A stretch of DNA of 64,000 nt from Closterium sp. NIES-65 (GCA_948144175.1 CANXME010000213.1:2566501-2630500), one strand, 5' to 3'. Shown: positions 31,844 to 43,700, counted from the stretch's first letter. The notes: generated from the sequence alone by a model not told the origin. Numbers and translations: made by a program.

Positions 31844-33481
31844 ATGACGACACGTGTCAACGCGGTCAACATGGCGCAAGCGATGAACAGCGGAGCTCAA
31901 GCCTTCTTGGTGCACGTGTACGAGGTGGCAGCTTCCAAGAAAATCGTGGATATTGACACCCTCTGCGCAGTAGTCCCCGAGGAACTGGCGACCATTATTC
32001 TGAGGTATCCCAAAACTTTCGCGGATGACCTCTCGAATGGCCTGCCCCCCCAACGCCCTGAAGATCATCGGATCCATCTGGAGTCCGGCGCGCAACCTAC
32101 TGTTCGGACACAGTGGCGACTCAGCCAACCAGAGCTCGCCGAGTTGCGGGCCCAGCTGGATTACCTGCTCGCCAAAGGATTTATCCGGCCAAGCACGTCG
32201 CCGTATGCAGCGCCGATACTGTTCACACCGAAGAAGGATGGGGGCCAATGCATGTGCATTTATTATCGGGCGCTGAATCGGGTCACGATAACATCGCGTT
32301 ACCCGATCCCGCGAACTGACGATCTGCTGGATCAACTTCGCGGAGCTAAATACTTCTCGAAAATCGACCTGCGAGGAGGCTACCACTAAATTCACGTGTT
32401 TCACACACGATACGGTAGTTACGAATTTACGGTGATGTTCGGACTGACAAACACGCCCTCAACATTCCAGCTCACAATGAGCGGGATTTTCCGGGACATG
32501 TTGGACAAAACAGTCATCGTGTACCTGGACGACATCATGGTGTACAGCGCGACAAAAGAAGACCATCTGTGGGATTTAGAGGAGGTGTTCCGGCGCTTAC
32601 AGGGGCATCGGCTAATTACAAAGGGGTCTAAGTGCGAGTTCCTGAAGCCGGAGTTGGAGTTTTTAGGGCACGTGGTTTCTGGCGAGGGAATCAAAATCGA
32701 CCCGCGTAAAATGGACGCCATCGTTAAGTGGAAGCCGCCGACTAATATCCCTGAGTTGCAAAGTTTTATGGGGTTTATTAACTACGTTCGTCGTTTTGTA
32801 CCTAATATGGCAGGGATAACTAATCCGCTGACTGACCTGCTACATCACGATGGTCATTTTCAGTGGGGGGAGAGGGAGCAGTCCGCCTTCGACGCCCTAA
32901 AAAACATTTTGGGTTCGCTCCGCCTTGCCAACCCATCCCGACCGTTCGAAGTCGTCACGGACGCCAGCGATTTTGCCGTCGGCGCCGTCCTACTACAGGA
33001 CTTTGGCAACGGGCTGCAACCCATCGCCTATGAATCACGCAAGATGCAGCCACCTGAGCGCAACTACCTGGTTCACGACAAAGAAATGCTGGCCATCGTC
33101 CACGCATTTCGTATCTGGCGTTGCTACCTCACGGAAGTCGACGTGACAATCCGAACCGACCACAAATCGCTACAGTACATGCGTACACAACCGACACTCA
33201 ACCCGCGACAAATCCGGTGGTTGGACTTCCTCGAGTCCAATTTTCGGTACACCATCACGTACAAGAAGGGCGCCAACAACATCGCCGACGCCCTCACCCG
33301 ACCATCCATGCAAAACGCGGCGGTACTAATCGCCCACGCCAACCCGATGCTGACGGGACTATTAACCCATGGCTACAAGATTGACAGGTTTTTTCGGAAC
33401 CAGCACCAACAGGCTCCCACGCCACATGGCAAGTACTACCTAAAAGCCTGTACGAACCGGACTTGGGTACCAGCATACTAG
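31844..33481 (+). pseudogene. Chromovirus RT and RNase H
   Basis: Pol resumes after the Copia duplication. RT blocks: [42 protein letters not shown] followed by TAA where the family has Gln, FGLTNTPSTFQ, VIVYLDDIMVYS (YLDD) and LEFLGHVVS. RNase H: TDASDFAVGAVL and AIVHAFRIWRCYL, DHKSLQY. The frame is kept throughout; the only damage is stop codons, at 32387 and 33479 (TAG). Confidence 0.93.
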
Positions 33482-34783
33482 CCTTTATGGGAGATGCTGA
33501 CGCAGGAGGTCCACGACTCAAACCTCTTCGGGCATTTCGGCACCGACAAAACACTGAAGCTGCTGCAGCGGAATTATTTATGGCCGGACATGCACACCGA
33601 TGTGCAGCGCTACGTGTCAACTGGCCTGACCTGCGAAGCAATGATGTCGTCGCGACAAAGGCCAGCCGGACTGCTGCAACCCCTCCTGCCACCCGAACGC
33701 CTGTGGAAACAGGTGACGATGGATTTCGTCACGGGGCTTCCAGCTGGCACAAGTGGCAACGACTCGGTGATGGTCGTCGTCGATCGCCTGACGAAAATGG
33801 CGCATTTCGCCCCATGCCAAACAACGATCACAGCCAAAGATACAGCCAAACTGTTCATCTTCACCGCCGTACGCCTACACGGGTTACCTTCGGCGATCAT
33901 CAGCGATCGTGATCCGAAATTTACGTTGAAATTGTGGCAGGAGACATGGACACAGTACGGCACCTGCCTGCAGTTTTCGTCGTCATACCAACCGCAAACC
34001 GACGGATAGACGGAACGGACAAATCAGACCATGGAGCAATTGATTCGCACCAACTGCCCAAACATTCGCAAGTGGGAGGATTCGCTGCCGATGCTGGAAT
34101 TCGCGTACAACAACGCCCCTTCGGCCACGACTAAACAATCCCCCTTCTTTTTGAATTACGAGATAGACCCCGTGGCTCCTTCCTCAACGACTGTGGCCAA
34201 CCTGGTACCACGATCGCAGCAGTTTGTCACAGAGCTGCAGACAGCCCAAACGAAAGCAGCTGATTTCATTCGTAAGGCTAATACCACGGCCAGTCGCCAG
34301 GCGGATAAACATCAACGGAATTTACCCTTCCACGCAGGGCAAGTTGTGCTTCTGGACACCAAGAACCTCAGGCTGCCGCAACCCGCGAAACTACGGCCCC
34401 GATACGTGGGACCATTTTGTATCATCCAGATGGTGACACCTGTCACCGCGAAGCTGCTGCTGCCCGACGATTGGAAAATACATTACGCCTTCCACGTCAG
34501 CCTGCTGCGTCACTACGAACAACCGCAGTCGCCAGCTGTTGCTCGACCAACCATCGCGCCGACCACACGCCCCGTGGCGGAGCCCACACTGGAACCTTGG
34601 AAGATTCTCAACCATCCCGTGGACGTGACTGCCACCGGCCGCTCGGTGAAATTCCTACTTCGCTGGAAAGAACGCGAGAGCGAGGACGACACGTATGTCG
34701 CTGCTGATTCGCTACTGGGACATCCGGTTGTGGATGCTTACCTAGCCCACCGAGGTGTCTCGGATATTCACCACCTTTCTTAA
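33482..34783 (+). pseudogene. Chromovirus integrase with C-terminal chromodomain
   Basis: HHCC region HDSNLFGHFG...GLTCEAM: one of the two zinc Cys is replaced (GLTC instead of C-x2-C). Catalytic core: MDFVTGLP, ISDRDPKF, and QTDG followed by a TAG at 34007 in place of the canonical Gln before TER (Glu retained). The C-terminal part has GPFCIIQ and FHVSLLRHY, then a chromodomain (EPWKILNHPV, VKFLLRWKERESEDDTYV), which places the element among chromoviruses that target heterochromatin. Stop TAA 34781. Confidence 0.92.
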
Positions 34784-34795
34784 GAGGGGGGGTAG

Positions 34796-35075
34796 TGTAA
34801 GGAAATTTTAGGGATTCCTTACTGGGTCACACTATACGCGTACAACCCTGGTTTTCGGAAAACCAGGCTCGGTCCGCCGACCTCGCCTTCCGAACCACCA
34901 CCGCGTCGCCTTCGGGTTTTCCAACCCCGAACTTGCACCCAACCATCTCGAGACCCCGCGACCTCGGCCTAGCTAGCTTTGCTAGATTAGTCCTAGGCCT
35001 CGTTGTGTTCTCAGACATTGTAATCACTTCCGCATTATTGAGTTCTGCGCACTCTTCCTTTCACAACTCATAACA
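34796..35075 (+). repeat. Chromovirus 3' LTR
   Basis: 280 bp, preceded by the polypurine stretch AAGAGGGGGGG and followed by ACAGT. Confidence 0.95.
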
Positions 35076-35143
35076 ACAGTACTGCATACGAGCGAGATAA
35101 AACATGTAATTAAGCTCATGCTTATGTTTCTCTGCCATCACAG

Positions 35144-35281
35144 TTCTTCCAAGACGATTTTATCCCGGCGCATGCTCCCCCAATGCAGCTGCCACTTCCA
35201 GAAGGATTGCTTCCCCTGGGGAAATTTCTTCATCCCAACCGATGGTTCTACGTTCTTCAGCTCGTGCCAAAATCGCCGTGA
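35144..35281 (+). CDS. Orphan terminal exon of an unidentified gene
   Basis: Right after the transposon lies a pyrimidine-rich acceptor (CTGCCATCACAG) and a 46-codon frame to TGA. It encodes FFQDDFIPAHAPPMQLPLPE, then GLLPLGKFLHPNRWFYVLQL. Composition and the acceptor mark a real last exon. The upstream exons must lie left of the chromovirus (perhaps ATG 22188) or be lost. If so, the nested elements sit in an intron of this gene. The product is not recognised. Confidence 0.5.
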   Translation, partial: FFQDDFIPAHAPPMQLPLPEGLLPLGKFLHPNRWFYVLQLVPKSP

Positions 35282-35515
35282 CTCTTTCTAGTCGTGTATG
35301 ACCAAGACATGAGGTTGTTGTCGTCGAGACAGCGAGTGAGCACCACGATCCATCATGGAGTGGTTGTTCAACGTCGGTTTGCTACTAGGGGGGGAATCCA
35401 AGCAGGTGAAGTGTATCACCAAATCATTATTACCCGCAAACGAGGGTACGTCGAAGTTCATCACAAAGTACCATCTTTGTTGTTTGCTTCCAATCAACAC
35501 CCCTCCCCCCCCTAC

Positions 35516-35649
35516 TGTCAAACTAAATGCTTATTGTTTAGTTAGGCTGTATTGGGGCTAGCTTTAGGGGGTACACAATTTTCCCTCGACATTCTAGTCT
35601 TGTATCCACCTTGACCTAACACAATCACTCTTGCCTAGGTATTCTAACA
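35516..35649 (+). repeat. Copia 2 5' LTR
   Basis: 134 bp from TGTCAAACTAAATGC to TTCTAACA, the same length class and ends as the other Copia LTRs here, followed by a primer-binding-like site. Confidence 0.75.
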
Positions 35650-35729
35650 TGGCATCTAGAGCAGGTTCTTAGTTCTAAGATTAAGGGCCCACCTGTTACC
35701 GTGTTACCAACGGCCTGCCTGCCTGTTTG

Positions 35730-36030
35730 CCTTGTCTCATGACCGCGCGCGCCTCGACTGCGCGCGCGCGTAGCTTTTTTTTTTTTGCGCGCGCGCGCTG
35801 CTGCTGCCAGCCGCGTCGCGCCCTGCACGTCGCCCGCGCAGCCCGCTCTGAGCCCGCGCGGCCCCGCGCTCGGCCCGCAGCAACCTCGCGCACGCCCGCG
35901 CAGCCTGCGCCGAGCCAGCGCAGCCCGCCTGCGCAGCCAGCGCGCTGACCGCGCACCGCCCGCGCGCAGTCTGCGCACCGCACCCGCATTGCGCCCCGCC
36001 AGCCCGCGAGTGGCCTGCCGCCTCGCCCTA
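35730..36030 (+). repeat. GC-rich leader of Copia 2
   Basis: A CGCGCAGCCCGC-type degenerate array with a 10-T run. It corresponds in position to the leader arrays of the other copies. Confidence 0.7.
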
Positions 36031-36044
36031 TGCACTTCGCCGCC

Positions 36045-38996
36045 CTGCATTCCTTGCGTCGAGGGGCGGTAGCGCGCCGCTCCTCACTCCTCCTCGTTCC
36101 CTCCCACAGAGGCTCCACTGCAGACTCTCCACCTGGACGTGTGGGGCCCAGCCCGCGTCTGTGGACAGGACCACGAGTGGTACTTTTTGCTGGTTGTTGA
36201 CGACTACACGCGTTACACCGCGGTCTTCCCCTTGCGCACCAAGGGTGAGGTCCCTTATGTTCTGATCCCCTGGATCTGCGCTGCTCATCCCCAGCTCCGC
36301 GAGCGGTGGTGGTGAGTTCTCCTTAGACCACTTGGCGGCCTCTGTGCGGAGCACGGCATCCGCCAGACGTTCACGCTTCTGGCCTCTCCGCAGCAGAATG
36401 GGGTTGCCGAGCATCGCATTGGCTTAGGCATGGAGGTCGCTCGTACGTCCATGATCCATGCGGCTGCCCCCTATTTTCTGTGGCCGTTTGCGGTCCGGTA
36501 CACCGTGCATCAGCTCAACCTCTGGCCCCGTATCTCCGTGCCGAAGACCTCACCCACATTGCGTTGGACGGGGAAGGTTGGTGATGTGTCGCGTTTCCGG
36601 GTCTGGGGTGCTCGTGCCTTTGTCCGCGATACCACCGCAAACAAGCTCTCCCCTCACGCCATTCCCTACGTCTTCCTTGGCTTTGTCCCTGACGCGCCTG
36701 GCTGGCAGTTCTACAACCCAGCCACGCGCCGTGTCTTTGCGTCTCAGGACGTCACCTTTGACGAGTCCGTCCTCTTTTAGCGTCTCTTTCCCTACCCCCC
36801 GCCGCTCTTTCTCACTCCAGGTCCTCCCCAGGTAGATCCCGTCCCCGCGCCAGGCCCTTCTCCTTCAGGTGTTTCTCAGGTAGACCCTCCCATGCCTGCG
36901 CCTGTTGAGGTCACTGGTGACTCAGGTCTTGTTGGGGGTGGTCCTGCTTGGGGTGCTGAGCCTGGGGTTGCGGAGTCTGAGCGTGAGGAGCCTGGGGGTG
37001 CTGAGCCTGGGGGTGTTGCGCCTGCGTGTGAGGAGCCTGGGGGTGCTGAGCCTGGGGGTGCGGAGTCTAAGCGTGAGGAGCCTGGGGGTGTTGAGCCTGC
37101 GTGTGAGGAGCCTGGGGGTGCTGAGTCTGAGGGTGCTGAGTCAGGGGGTGCTTGGACTGCTGCTCAGCGGTCTCCTTTGAGTAGCCGTCTTCGTGCTCGT
37201 GTGCCTCTCACCTCATAGCAGCTGCACGAGAGGTACGGTCGCCGTTAGGGTCGCGCTTCTGGAGCTCGGGGCTCTGCTGCAGGAGGTACTTCTACTACCG
37301 TCACTGGAGCCCAGAGTGGTGCTGGTCCCGGAGGTGCTTGTACTGGAGGTACTGGAGCTGCTGGGGCTGGGGTGCTGCTGAGCCTGAGGGTACTCCTGGT
37401 GGAGACCCTGGGTCTGGGGGTACTACTGCTGGAGACACTGAGGCTGGTGACCCTGGGCCTGGAGGTGCTGGATCTGGGGGTGCTTCTACTGAGGGTGCTG
37501 GAGCTGCTGAGGGTGCTGGAGCTGCAGAGGGAGCTAGAGCTGCTAGAGGTGTTGGAGCTGCTGAGGGTACTGGAGCTGCTGGAGGTTCTTCAGCTGGTGG
37601 GGGTGCTGGAGCTGCTGAGGGTGGTGGAGGTGCTGAGGGAGCTAAAGCCGCTGGTGCTGGTGGCGCTGCGTAGCCACGCCTGTTCTTTGCTCCGCCATCT
37701 CCGTCGTCTCTACCACCGCCTGCCTCCGTGCTTCGCCAGGTTCTTAGCCTCCCGTCGTCTACTCTGGTCTTCCGTTACAGCCTCGCTCACCCCTGCTTGC
37801 TCCTTCTCCTTACACTGAGCAGTCAGAAGGTTTTCCTGAGCGTCGTGAGCCTGCGTCGCGTCCTGTCTCGCCTGTCCGTTCTGGTCGTCGTGTTCCTCGT
37901 CAGCGTCACCCGGCTGTACAAGGCACCCACCTTGTAGTCCGTCGTCTTTCCTCTTCTTCGCCTTGCGTTCCTTTGCCGTCCCCTCGTAAGTCCTCTTTGC
38001 CTGTCGTTGCTGACCCTGAGTCTTACCAGTTTTGTACTTAGCACCCTACGGTGACACGTCTGTTAGCCACTGTTGTCACTGACCCGCCGTTTGAGTCCAC
38101 CGCTGCGTCTGCCCTAGTAGCTGAGCTTATCAACTTTGCTGCTGCCTTTCGTCTAGAGTACGCCGCTAGTCTTGTTGCTGAGTCTGAGTCTGTCTGTCCT
38201 CCGTCCGTCTGGGGTGAGTGTGCTCTTGGCACGGACGTCCTTGAGGATAGGTAGGAGGACCTTGAGTGTCTTGCAGCCGCTGCGCCTCAACTCGTGTCCA
38301 TGCTGCTTGCCCCTGAGGGAGACCCGGATGCTCCAGACATCTCGACCCCGCGTTCTTACGCTGAGGCGATCGTGGGTGAGTACTCCTCTTAGTGGCAGAC
38401 ATCCATGGATGCAAAGATGGCATCCTGGAAGTCCACAGGCACCTACGTCGGCGAGGTTCCCCCTCCTGGGGCGAACATCGTCAGTGGCATGTGGATTTTC
38501 AGGGTGAAGCGACCGCCAGGTTCTCCGCCTGTCTTCAAGGCTCGTTACGTTGCTCGAGGTTTCAGTCAGCAAGAAGGATTCAACTTCTTTCAGACCTTCT
38601 CCCCCATCCCGAAGTTGACCACTCTTTGGGTGCTGTTGCAGGTTGCTACTCGGCGTGACTACGAGCTTCACTCTCTTGACTTCAGAACAACTTTCTTACA
38701 GGGCAGCTTGCACGAGGAGATCTGGCTGCGCCGCCCTCCTGGCTTCACTGGGTCGTTCCCTCCTGGTACCTAGTGGAGCCTCCAGCGGCCACTCTACGGT
38801 CTCCATCAGGCGCCGTGTGAGTGGCACGACACACTGAGGACGACACTTGCGGCTCTTGGGTTTGCTCCGTCGACTGCTGACCTGTCGCTGTTTCTGCGCA
38901 CCGACACTTCGCTGCCACCATTCTAGATCCTCGTGTACGTCAACGACTTGGTCCTTGCCACTGCTGATACTGAGGCTCTTGCCCTGGTGAAGTCGG
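36045..38996 (+). pseudogene. Copia 2 integrase, linker and 5' half of RT
   Basis: Integrase blocks LHLDVWGPARV, VVDDYTRYTAVFP, then QQNGVAEHR and the FRVWGARAFVRD region to a TAG (36778-36780) where intact copies have Tyr. The linker (36900-37670) holds repeated GGAEP-type and Gly/Ala codons, largely readable in two frames. The RT N-terminal part runs from 38050 (TRLLATVVTDPPFESTAAS) through MASWKSTGTYV to ILVYVNDLVLAT (D to N change in the YVDD box). TAG stops lie near 37217, 38252, 38391, 38771 and 38924. Confidence 0.88.
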
Positions 38997-39334
38997 TGTC
39001 AGAATCCCAACCACTAGACCATTGGGATAAAAGGGCTTGTTTGTGTAGCGGGTATGTGCGCCCATAACCCCCCAGGCCAACATGCCTGCAACCCTTCCCT
39101 AGGATCAATCGGGGATCACCAGACGACCTCTGACACCCCCCCGCACTGGGATGTCCGGAGTGCACACACCGGGATTCTAACCCAAGACCTTCACTCTGAT
39201 ACCATGTCAGAATCCCAACCACTAGACCATTGGGATAAAAGGGCTTGTTTGTGTAGTGGGTAAGTGCGCCCATAACCAACATGCCTGTAACCCTTCCCTT
39301 GGATCAATCAGGGATCACCTGTGGACCTCTGATA
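38997..39334 (-). mobile_element. TRIM (miniature LTR retrotransposon) inserted in Copia 2 RT
   Basis: 338 bp with terminal direct repeats 38997-39135 and 39205-39334 (TGTCAGAATCCCAACC...CTCTGACA/GATA), enclosing only ~69 bp. On the minus strand TGGTATCAGAG (39204-39194) directly follows one LTR and a GC-plus-seven-G purine tract (39143-39136) precedes the other. These are a primer-binding site and a polypurine tract. Target duplication is GTCGG/GTTGG with one C-to-T difference. Removing it restores the RT frame (VKSV/EL...). No coding capacity; it must be mobilised in trans. Confidence 0.92.
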
Positions 39335-39896
39335 GTTGGAGCTGAAGAAGAGACACACGTGCACAGACCTGGGTGAGCTGCGCAGCTACCTTGGCTTGCA
39401 GATCACTTGGGACAGAGCACGTCGCCCCATCACACTGACTCAGTCACACATGGTGCAGCAGGTTCTTCAGCGCTTCGGCTTCACCTGGTCCTCAGCACAA
39501 GCCACTCCTCTGGCTACAGATCACTCGCTCTCAGCTCCACCTTCGCACGGATCCGTAGAGCCGAGTGGTCCTGACCCAGAGCTACTGGGCTGCCTCATGT
39601 ACCTGATGACCTGCACTCGTCCTGACCTTGCGTACCCTCTTGGCCTTCTGGCTCGCTACGTGGCTCTTGGTCGGCATCGAAAGGTGCACATGGATGCTGC
39701 TTAGAGGGTACTGCGCTACTTGTGCAGTACATCGAGCATGGGGCTTGTGCTTAGAGGATGGGACGACGTTGTCCTCACTGGTCACTCAGATGCTTCTTGG
39801 GTTGACGACCAGGCTACGCAGCAGTCGTCATAGGGTGACACCTTCAGCCTTGGCTCTAGCTCTGTTTCTTGGCGTTCTACACTCTCGTCTTTGAGT
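39335..39896 (+). pseudogene. Copia 2 RT end and partial RNase H
   Basis: Resumes with ELKKRHTCTDLGELRSYLGL and MVQQVLQRFGF, then the connection and RNase H start (SLSAPPSHGSVEPSGP, YLMTCTRPDLAYPL). TAG replaces Lys at 39703 and Gln near 39830. Homology ends around 39896. Confidence 0.88.
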
Positions 39897-40255
39897 TGTA
39901 CCAACAAGTACGTATAAGAGATATCTCCACGAAAACATGCAGCAAGCAGTTTTTATCAATTCGAAGTTAAACACACCCTCTAAATTGCTTGCAGCAAGAA
40001 CTATTACAATAAAACCCTTATAGGGGTATACCGTCCAAGTACGAAAAACACGGAAAGGCGCAGCGGGAGAAGGTAGGTGCAACGACGGCAGCTTCTACGG
40101 CGGCAAGTGTGGTGACAGCAGATGTAGCACCTAAAAGAACATTGGTGGTAGGTGCGGCGGCGGGCGGTGCAGCGGTGGCAAGTGCAGCGGGAGCAAGTGA
40201 AGGGGTGGCGGATGCTTACCGGTTGGAGAAGAGGGAGAGAGAGTAAGGAGAAGGA
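39897..40255. other. Spacer between Copia 2 and Copia 4
   Basis: An AT-rich stretch to 40020, then G/A-rich degenerate GCGGTGGCAAGTG-like repeats. It may include the 3' end of an unrelated LTR (AGTTAAACACACCCTC at 39965). No coding feature. Confidence 0.35.
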
Positions 40256-40708
40256 TGTCAAAATGTTATAATGCTTATGTTGTGTAGTCTCTAGTGGGGT
40301 TGCCCATAAGAGGTACAACCCAATTAGGGTTAGTACTTGTACTCAGTTCTATCTCAATTAAATCTTTCTCATTCGGTACTCTGATATGGTTTCAGAGCAG
40401 GTCCTGTTCCAGAACCGTTTTTTTTCTTTACCCACTGAATAGTTCCCTGCCTGTAGCGCGTTACCCTGCTCGTAGCGCCCTACCCTGCCTGTCGCGCTAC
40501 CCCACCAGACGCGCTGCCCTGCCCTGTCCGTTGCGCCACCCTGCTGGCCGCGCGCTGCCTTCCCCTGCCCGTCGCGCCGCCCTGCTGGCCGCGCGCTGCC
40601 CTACCCTGCTTGCGTGCCGCCCTGCTAGCTGCCACGCCGCCCTGCCCTGCCCGCGCGCCGCCCTGCTGGCCGCCGCGCTGCCCTACCCTGCCCGTCGCGC
40701 CGCCCTTG
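40256..40708 (+). mobile_element. Copia element 4, 5' part (LTR and leader)
   Basis: LTR 40256-40386 (TGTCAAAATGTTATAATG...CTCTGATA), primer-binding site TGGTTTCAGAGCAGG at 40387, then a C/G-rich leader of CGCGCCGCCCTGCTGGCC units. The leader stops at 40708 and the same type of leader resumes at 48885. So Copia 3 and a Gypsy fragment (40709-48884) were inserted into it, with CCCT at both junctions. Confidence 0.78.
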
Positions 40709-40734
40709 TCGGAATTCCTGCTGCTCTATCATAA

Positions 40735-43700
40735 TTAAAATATACCTCTTCCCCCTCCGGCTCGGTGGCATCTCCCCAGCTCGATCCAAAGACCAGCAGG
40801 CACAAGACCCAGCTGGGTGCAAAAGCGCTGATGATCACAAGGCGCGAGTGCCTTGGTGAACACATCAGCAGTGTTGGCCTCAGAGGCCACGTACGCAAGT
40901 CGCAACTGACCACGCTGCTGCAGCTCACGAGCAAGGAAGTAGCGGAGAGCAATGTGCTTCGTTCTGTGCTCCAAGCGCTGCTCTCGACACAAGGCCAGCA
41001 TGGCCTTGTTGTCTACGTACAGCACTGGAGGAGAACGAGGCGGCTCTCCAAGGTCAGTCAGCAGGTAGGTGAGCCAGCGAAGCTCCTGTGCAGCCATGGC
41101 CCCGGCGTAGATCTCAGCCTCACAACTGGAGCCGAGAACCGAAGACGAGCGAGTAGACCGCCACGAGACAGAGCCGGAACCAAGGCTGAAGGTGTAACCC
41201 TGTGACGACCGCTGCGTAGCCTGGTCGTCAGCCCAAGAAGCGTCCGCGTGGCCGGTAAGGACCACTGGACTCCGCCCTCCAAGCACAAGCCCCATGCCCG
41301 ACGTACTGCACAGGTAGCGCAATACCCTCTTCGCTGCAGCCATGTGCTCTGGTCTGTGTCTCCCAGGAGCAACATAGCGTGCAAGAATGCTCAGAGGATA
41401 TGCAAGGTCAGGTCGTGTGCAGGTCATCAGGTACATGAGGCAGCCAACAAGCTCTGCATACGGACCACTCGACTCTACGGACTCATCCGAAGGCAGAGCT
41501 GAGAGTGAGTGGCGAGTAGGCAGAGGAGTGGCCTGAGGCGAGGAGTACGTGAAGCCGAAGCGCTGAAGGACCTGCTGCACCATGTGTGACTGAGTCAAGG
41601 TAATGGTGCGGCGTGCTCTGTCCCGAGTGATCTGCAAGCCAAGGTAGCTGCGCAGTTCACCCAGGTCTGTGCACGTGTGTCTCTTCAGCAGTTCGGACTT
41701 CACGTAGGCGAGTCCAGCAGTGTCCGCTGTGGCAAAGACCAAGTCGTCGACGTACACGAGGATGTAGAACGGCGGAAGTGAAGTGTCGGTGCGCAGAAAC
41801 AGCGACGGGTCAGCAGTAGAAGGAGCAAACCCAAGAGCCGCAAGCGTAGTCCTCAGTGTGTCGTGCCACTCACGCGGTGCCTGGCGGAGACCGTAGACTG
41901 GCCGTCGGAGGCTCCACTGGGTGCCAGGAGGGAAAGTCCCAGTGAAGCCAGGTGGACGGCGCAGCCAGATCTCCTCGTGCAGGCTACCCTGCAGGAACGC
42001 AGTGCTGAAGTCGAGAGAGTGAAGCTCGTAGTCGCGCTGAGCGGCTATGTGCAGCAGCACCCGAAGAGTGGTCATCTTCGGGGTGGGAGAGAAGGTCTGA
42101 AAGTAGTCAACTCCCTGCCGCTGACTGAAGCCACGAGCAACGTACCGCGCCTTGAAGACAGGTGGAGAGCCCGGCGGCCGCTTCACCCGGAAGATCCACA
42201 TGCCACTGACGATGTTCGCCCCAGGAGGGGGAACTGCGTCAACGTAGGTGCCTGTGGACTTCCAGGAAGCCATCTCTGCATCCATAGCTGCCTGCCACTG
42301 AGAGGAGTAGGGACCCTCTACGGCCTCCGCGTAAGAACGCGGAGTCGGGATGTCTAGTGCATCCGGGTCTCCCTCAGGGGCAAGCAGTACAGACGCGAGA
42401 TGAGGTGAAGCAGCCGCTAGACACTGTAACTCCTCCTGTCTGTCCTCTAGGACGTCCGTGCCAAGAGCACACTCACCCCCGACGGACGGAGGACAGACAG
42501 ACGCAGACTCAGCAACAAGACCAGCAGCGTAGTCGAGACGACAGCGAGCAGCAAAGTCAACGAGCTCAGCGACTAGAGCAGACGCAGCAGTGGACTCAAA
42601 AGAGGGGTCAGTGACGAAAGTAGCAAGCAGACGCGTGACAGTAGGACTGGGAGCGCGAAGAGAGTCCGACTCAGGGTCGGCAAGCGCAGGAAGAGAGGAC
42701 TCAGGAGGAGAAGGCAAAGGGGCACGCAGAGGAGCAGTGGACGGACGCAGAGACATCCGGTGCGTGCCAGGGACAGGAGGAGGACGCTGACGCGAACCGC
42801 GACCACTAGCGCGAGCAGCACGAACAGGCGACGCGGGACGAGACGCAGGCTCACGACGCTCAGCAAGACCTCCAGTAGGACCAGTGTAAGGAGAGGGAGC
42901 AGGCAGAGGAGAGGAAGGCTCCAACAGTGACTGCGACTGGACAGGCTGTGGACACTCTACCGAAGGAGAAAGACCAAGAACCTGCTGTAGGAGCGGAACG
43001 AAGTACGGCCGAGGCCGCGCGGCAGCTCCAGACTCAGCAGGGACAGCACCAGCACCCTCAGCGACAGCACCAGCGCCACCCACACCTCCAGCGGCAGGAC
43101 CAACAGCAGTAGGCTCAGCACGAACGCCCTCAGCACCTCCAGCTCCAGGAGGACCCGCAGGTCCAGCAGCTCCAGGATCGGCAGCACCCGCACCCTCGAC
43201 GGTCGAAGAAGCTCCAGCTCCCGCTCCAGCAGCACCTCCAGACTCAGCAGCACGCCTCCAGCGGCGAGCGTACCACTCGCGCAGCTCCTGTGGAGAGAGG
43301 GGCTCCCGACGAGACGCAGCAGCAGGAGAGACCCCAGGCTCAGCAGCTCCAGACGCAGTAGGGACAGCACCAGCACCCTCAGCTACAGCACCAGCGCCAC
43401 CCACACCTCCAGCGGTAGGACCAACAGCAGTAGGCTCAGCACCAACGCCCTCAGCAGCTCCAGCTCCAGGAGGACCCGCAGGTCCAGTAGCTCCGGGACC
43501 GGCAGCACCCGCACCCTCGACGGTCGAAGAAGCTCCAGCTCCAGCTCCAGCAGCACCTCCAGACTCAGCAGCACGCCTCCAGCGGCGAGCGAACCACTCG
43601 CGCAGCTCCTGTGGAGAGAGGGGCTCCCGGCGAGACGCAGCAGCAGGAGAAACCCCAGGCTCAGCAGCTCCAGACGCAGCACCCCCAGGCTCAGCAGCTC

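Larger units (their letters stand above)
22425..35075 (+). mobile_element. Ty3/Gypsy chromovirus, full length, split by a Copia insertion
   Basis: It is bounded by two 280-bp LTRs (TGTAAGG...CATAACA) and the 5-bp duplication ACAGT on both sides (22420-22424, 35076-35080). A primer-binding site follows the left LTR and a G-rich polypurine tract (34784-34792) precedes the right one. Gene order is gag, protease (PR), RT, RNase H, integrase (IN), chromodomain. A 7.3-kb Copia element sits in pol; without it the element is about 5.4 kb. In-frame stops at 23823 (TAA), 32387 (TAA), 33479 (TAG) and 34007 (TAG) mean it is no longer autonomous. The LTRs differ at about 14 of 280 positions by eye. Confidence 0.95.
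35516..39896 (+). mobile_element. Copia element 2, decayed, gag and protease deleted
   Basis: A 5' LTR (35516-35649), primer-binding-like TGGCATCTAGAGCAGG and a GC-rich leader run straight into the end of the GAG-pre-integrase region (PCVEGR, 36045-36070). So gag and protease are missing. Integrase, linker, RT and part of RNase H follow, with many TAG stops and a TRIM inserted at 38997. It breaks off at 39896 inside RNase H, and no 3' LTR is seen. Confidence 0.88.

Noticed and set aside
39150..39204. Possible tRNA gene (B-box-like GGGTTAGAATCCC)
   Set aside because: No cloverleaf can be drawn; the sequence is the core of a TRIM next to its primer-binding site.
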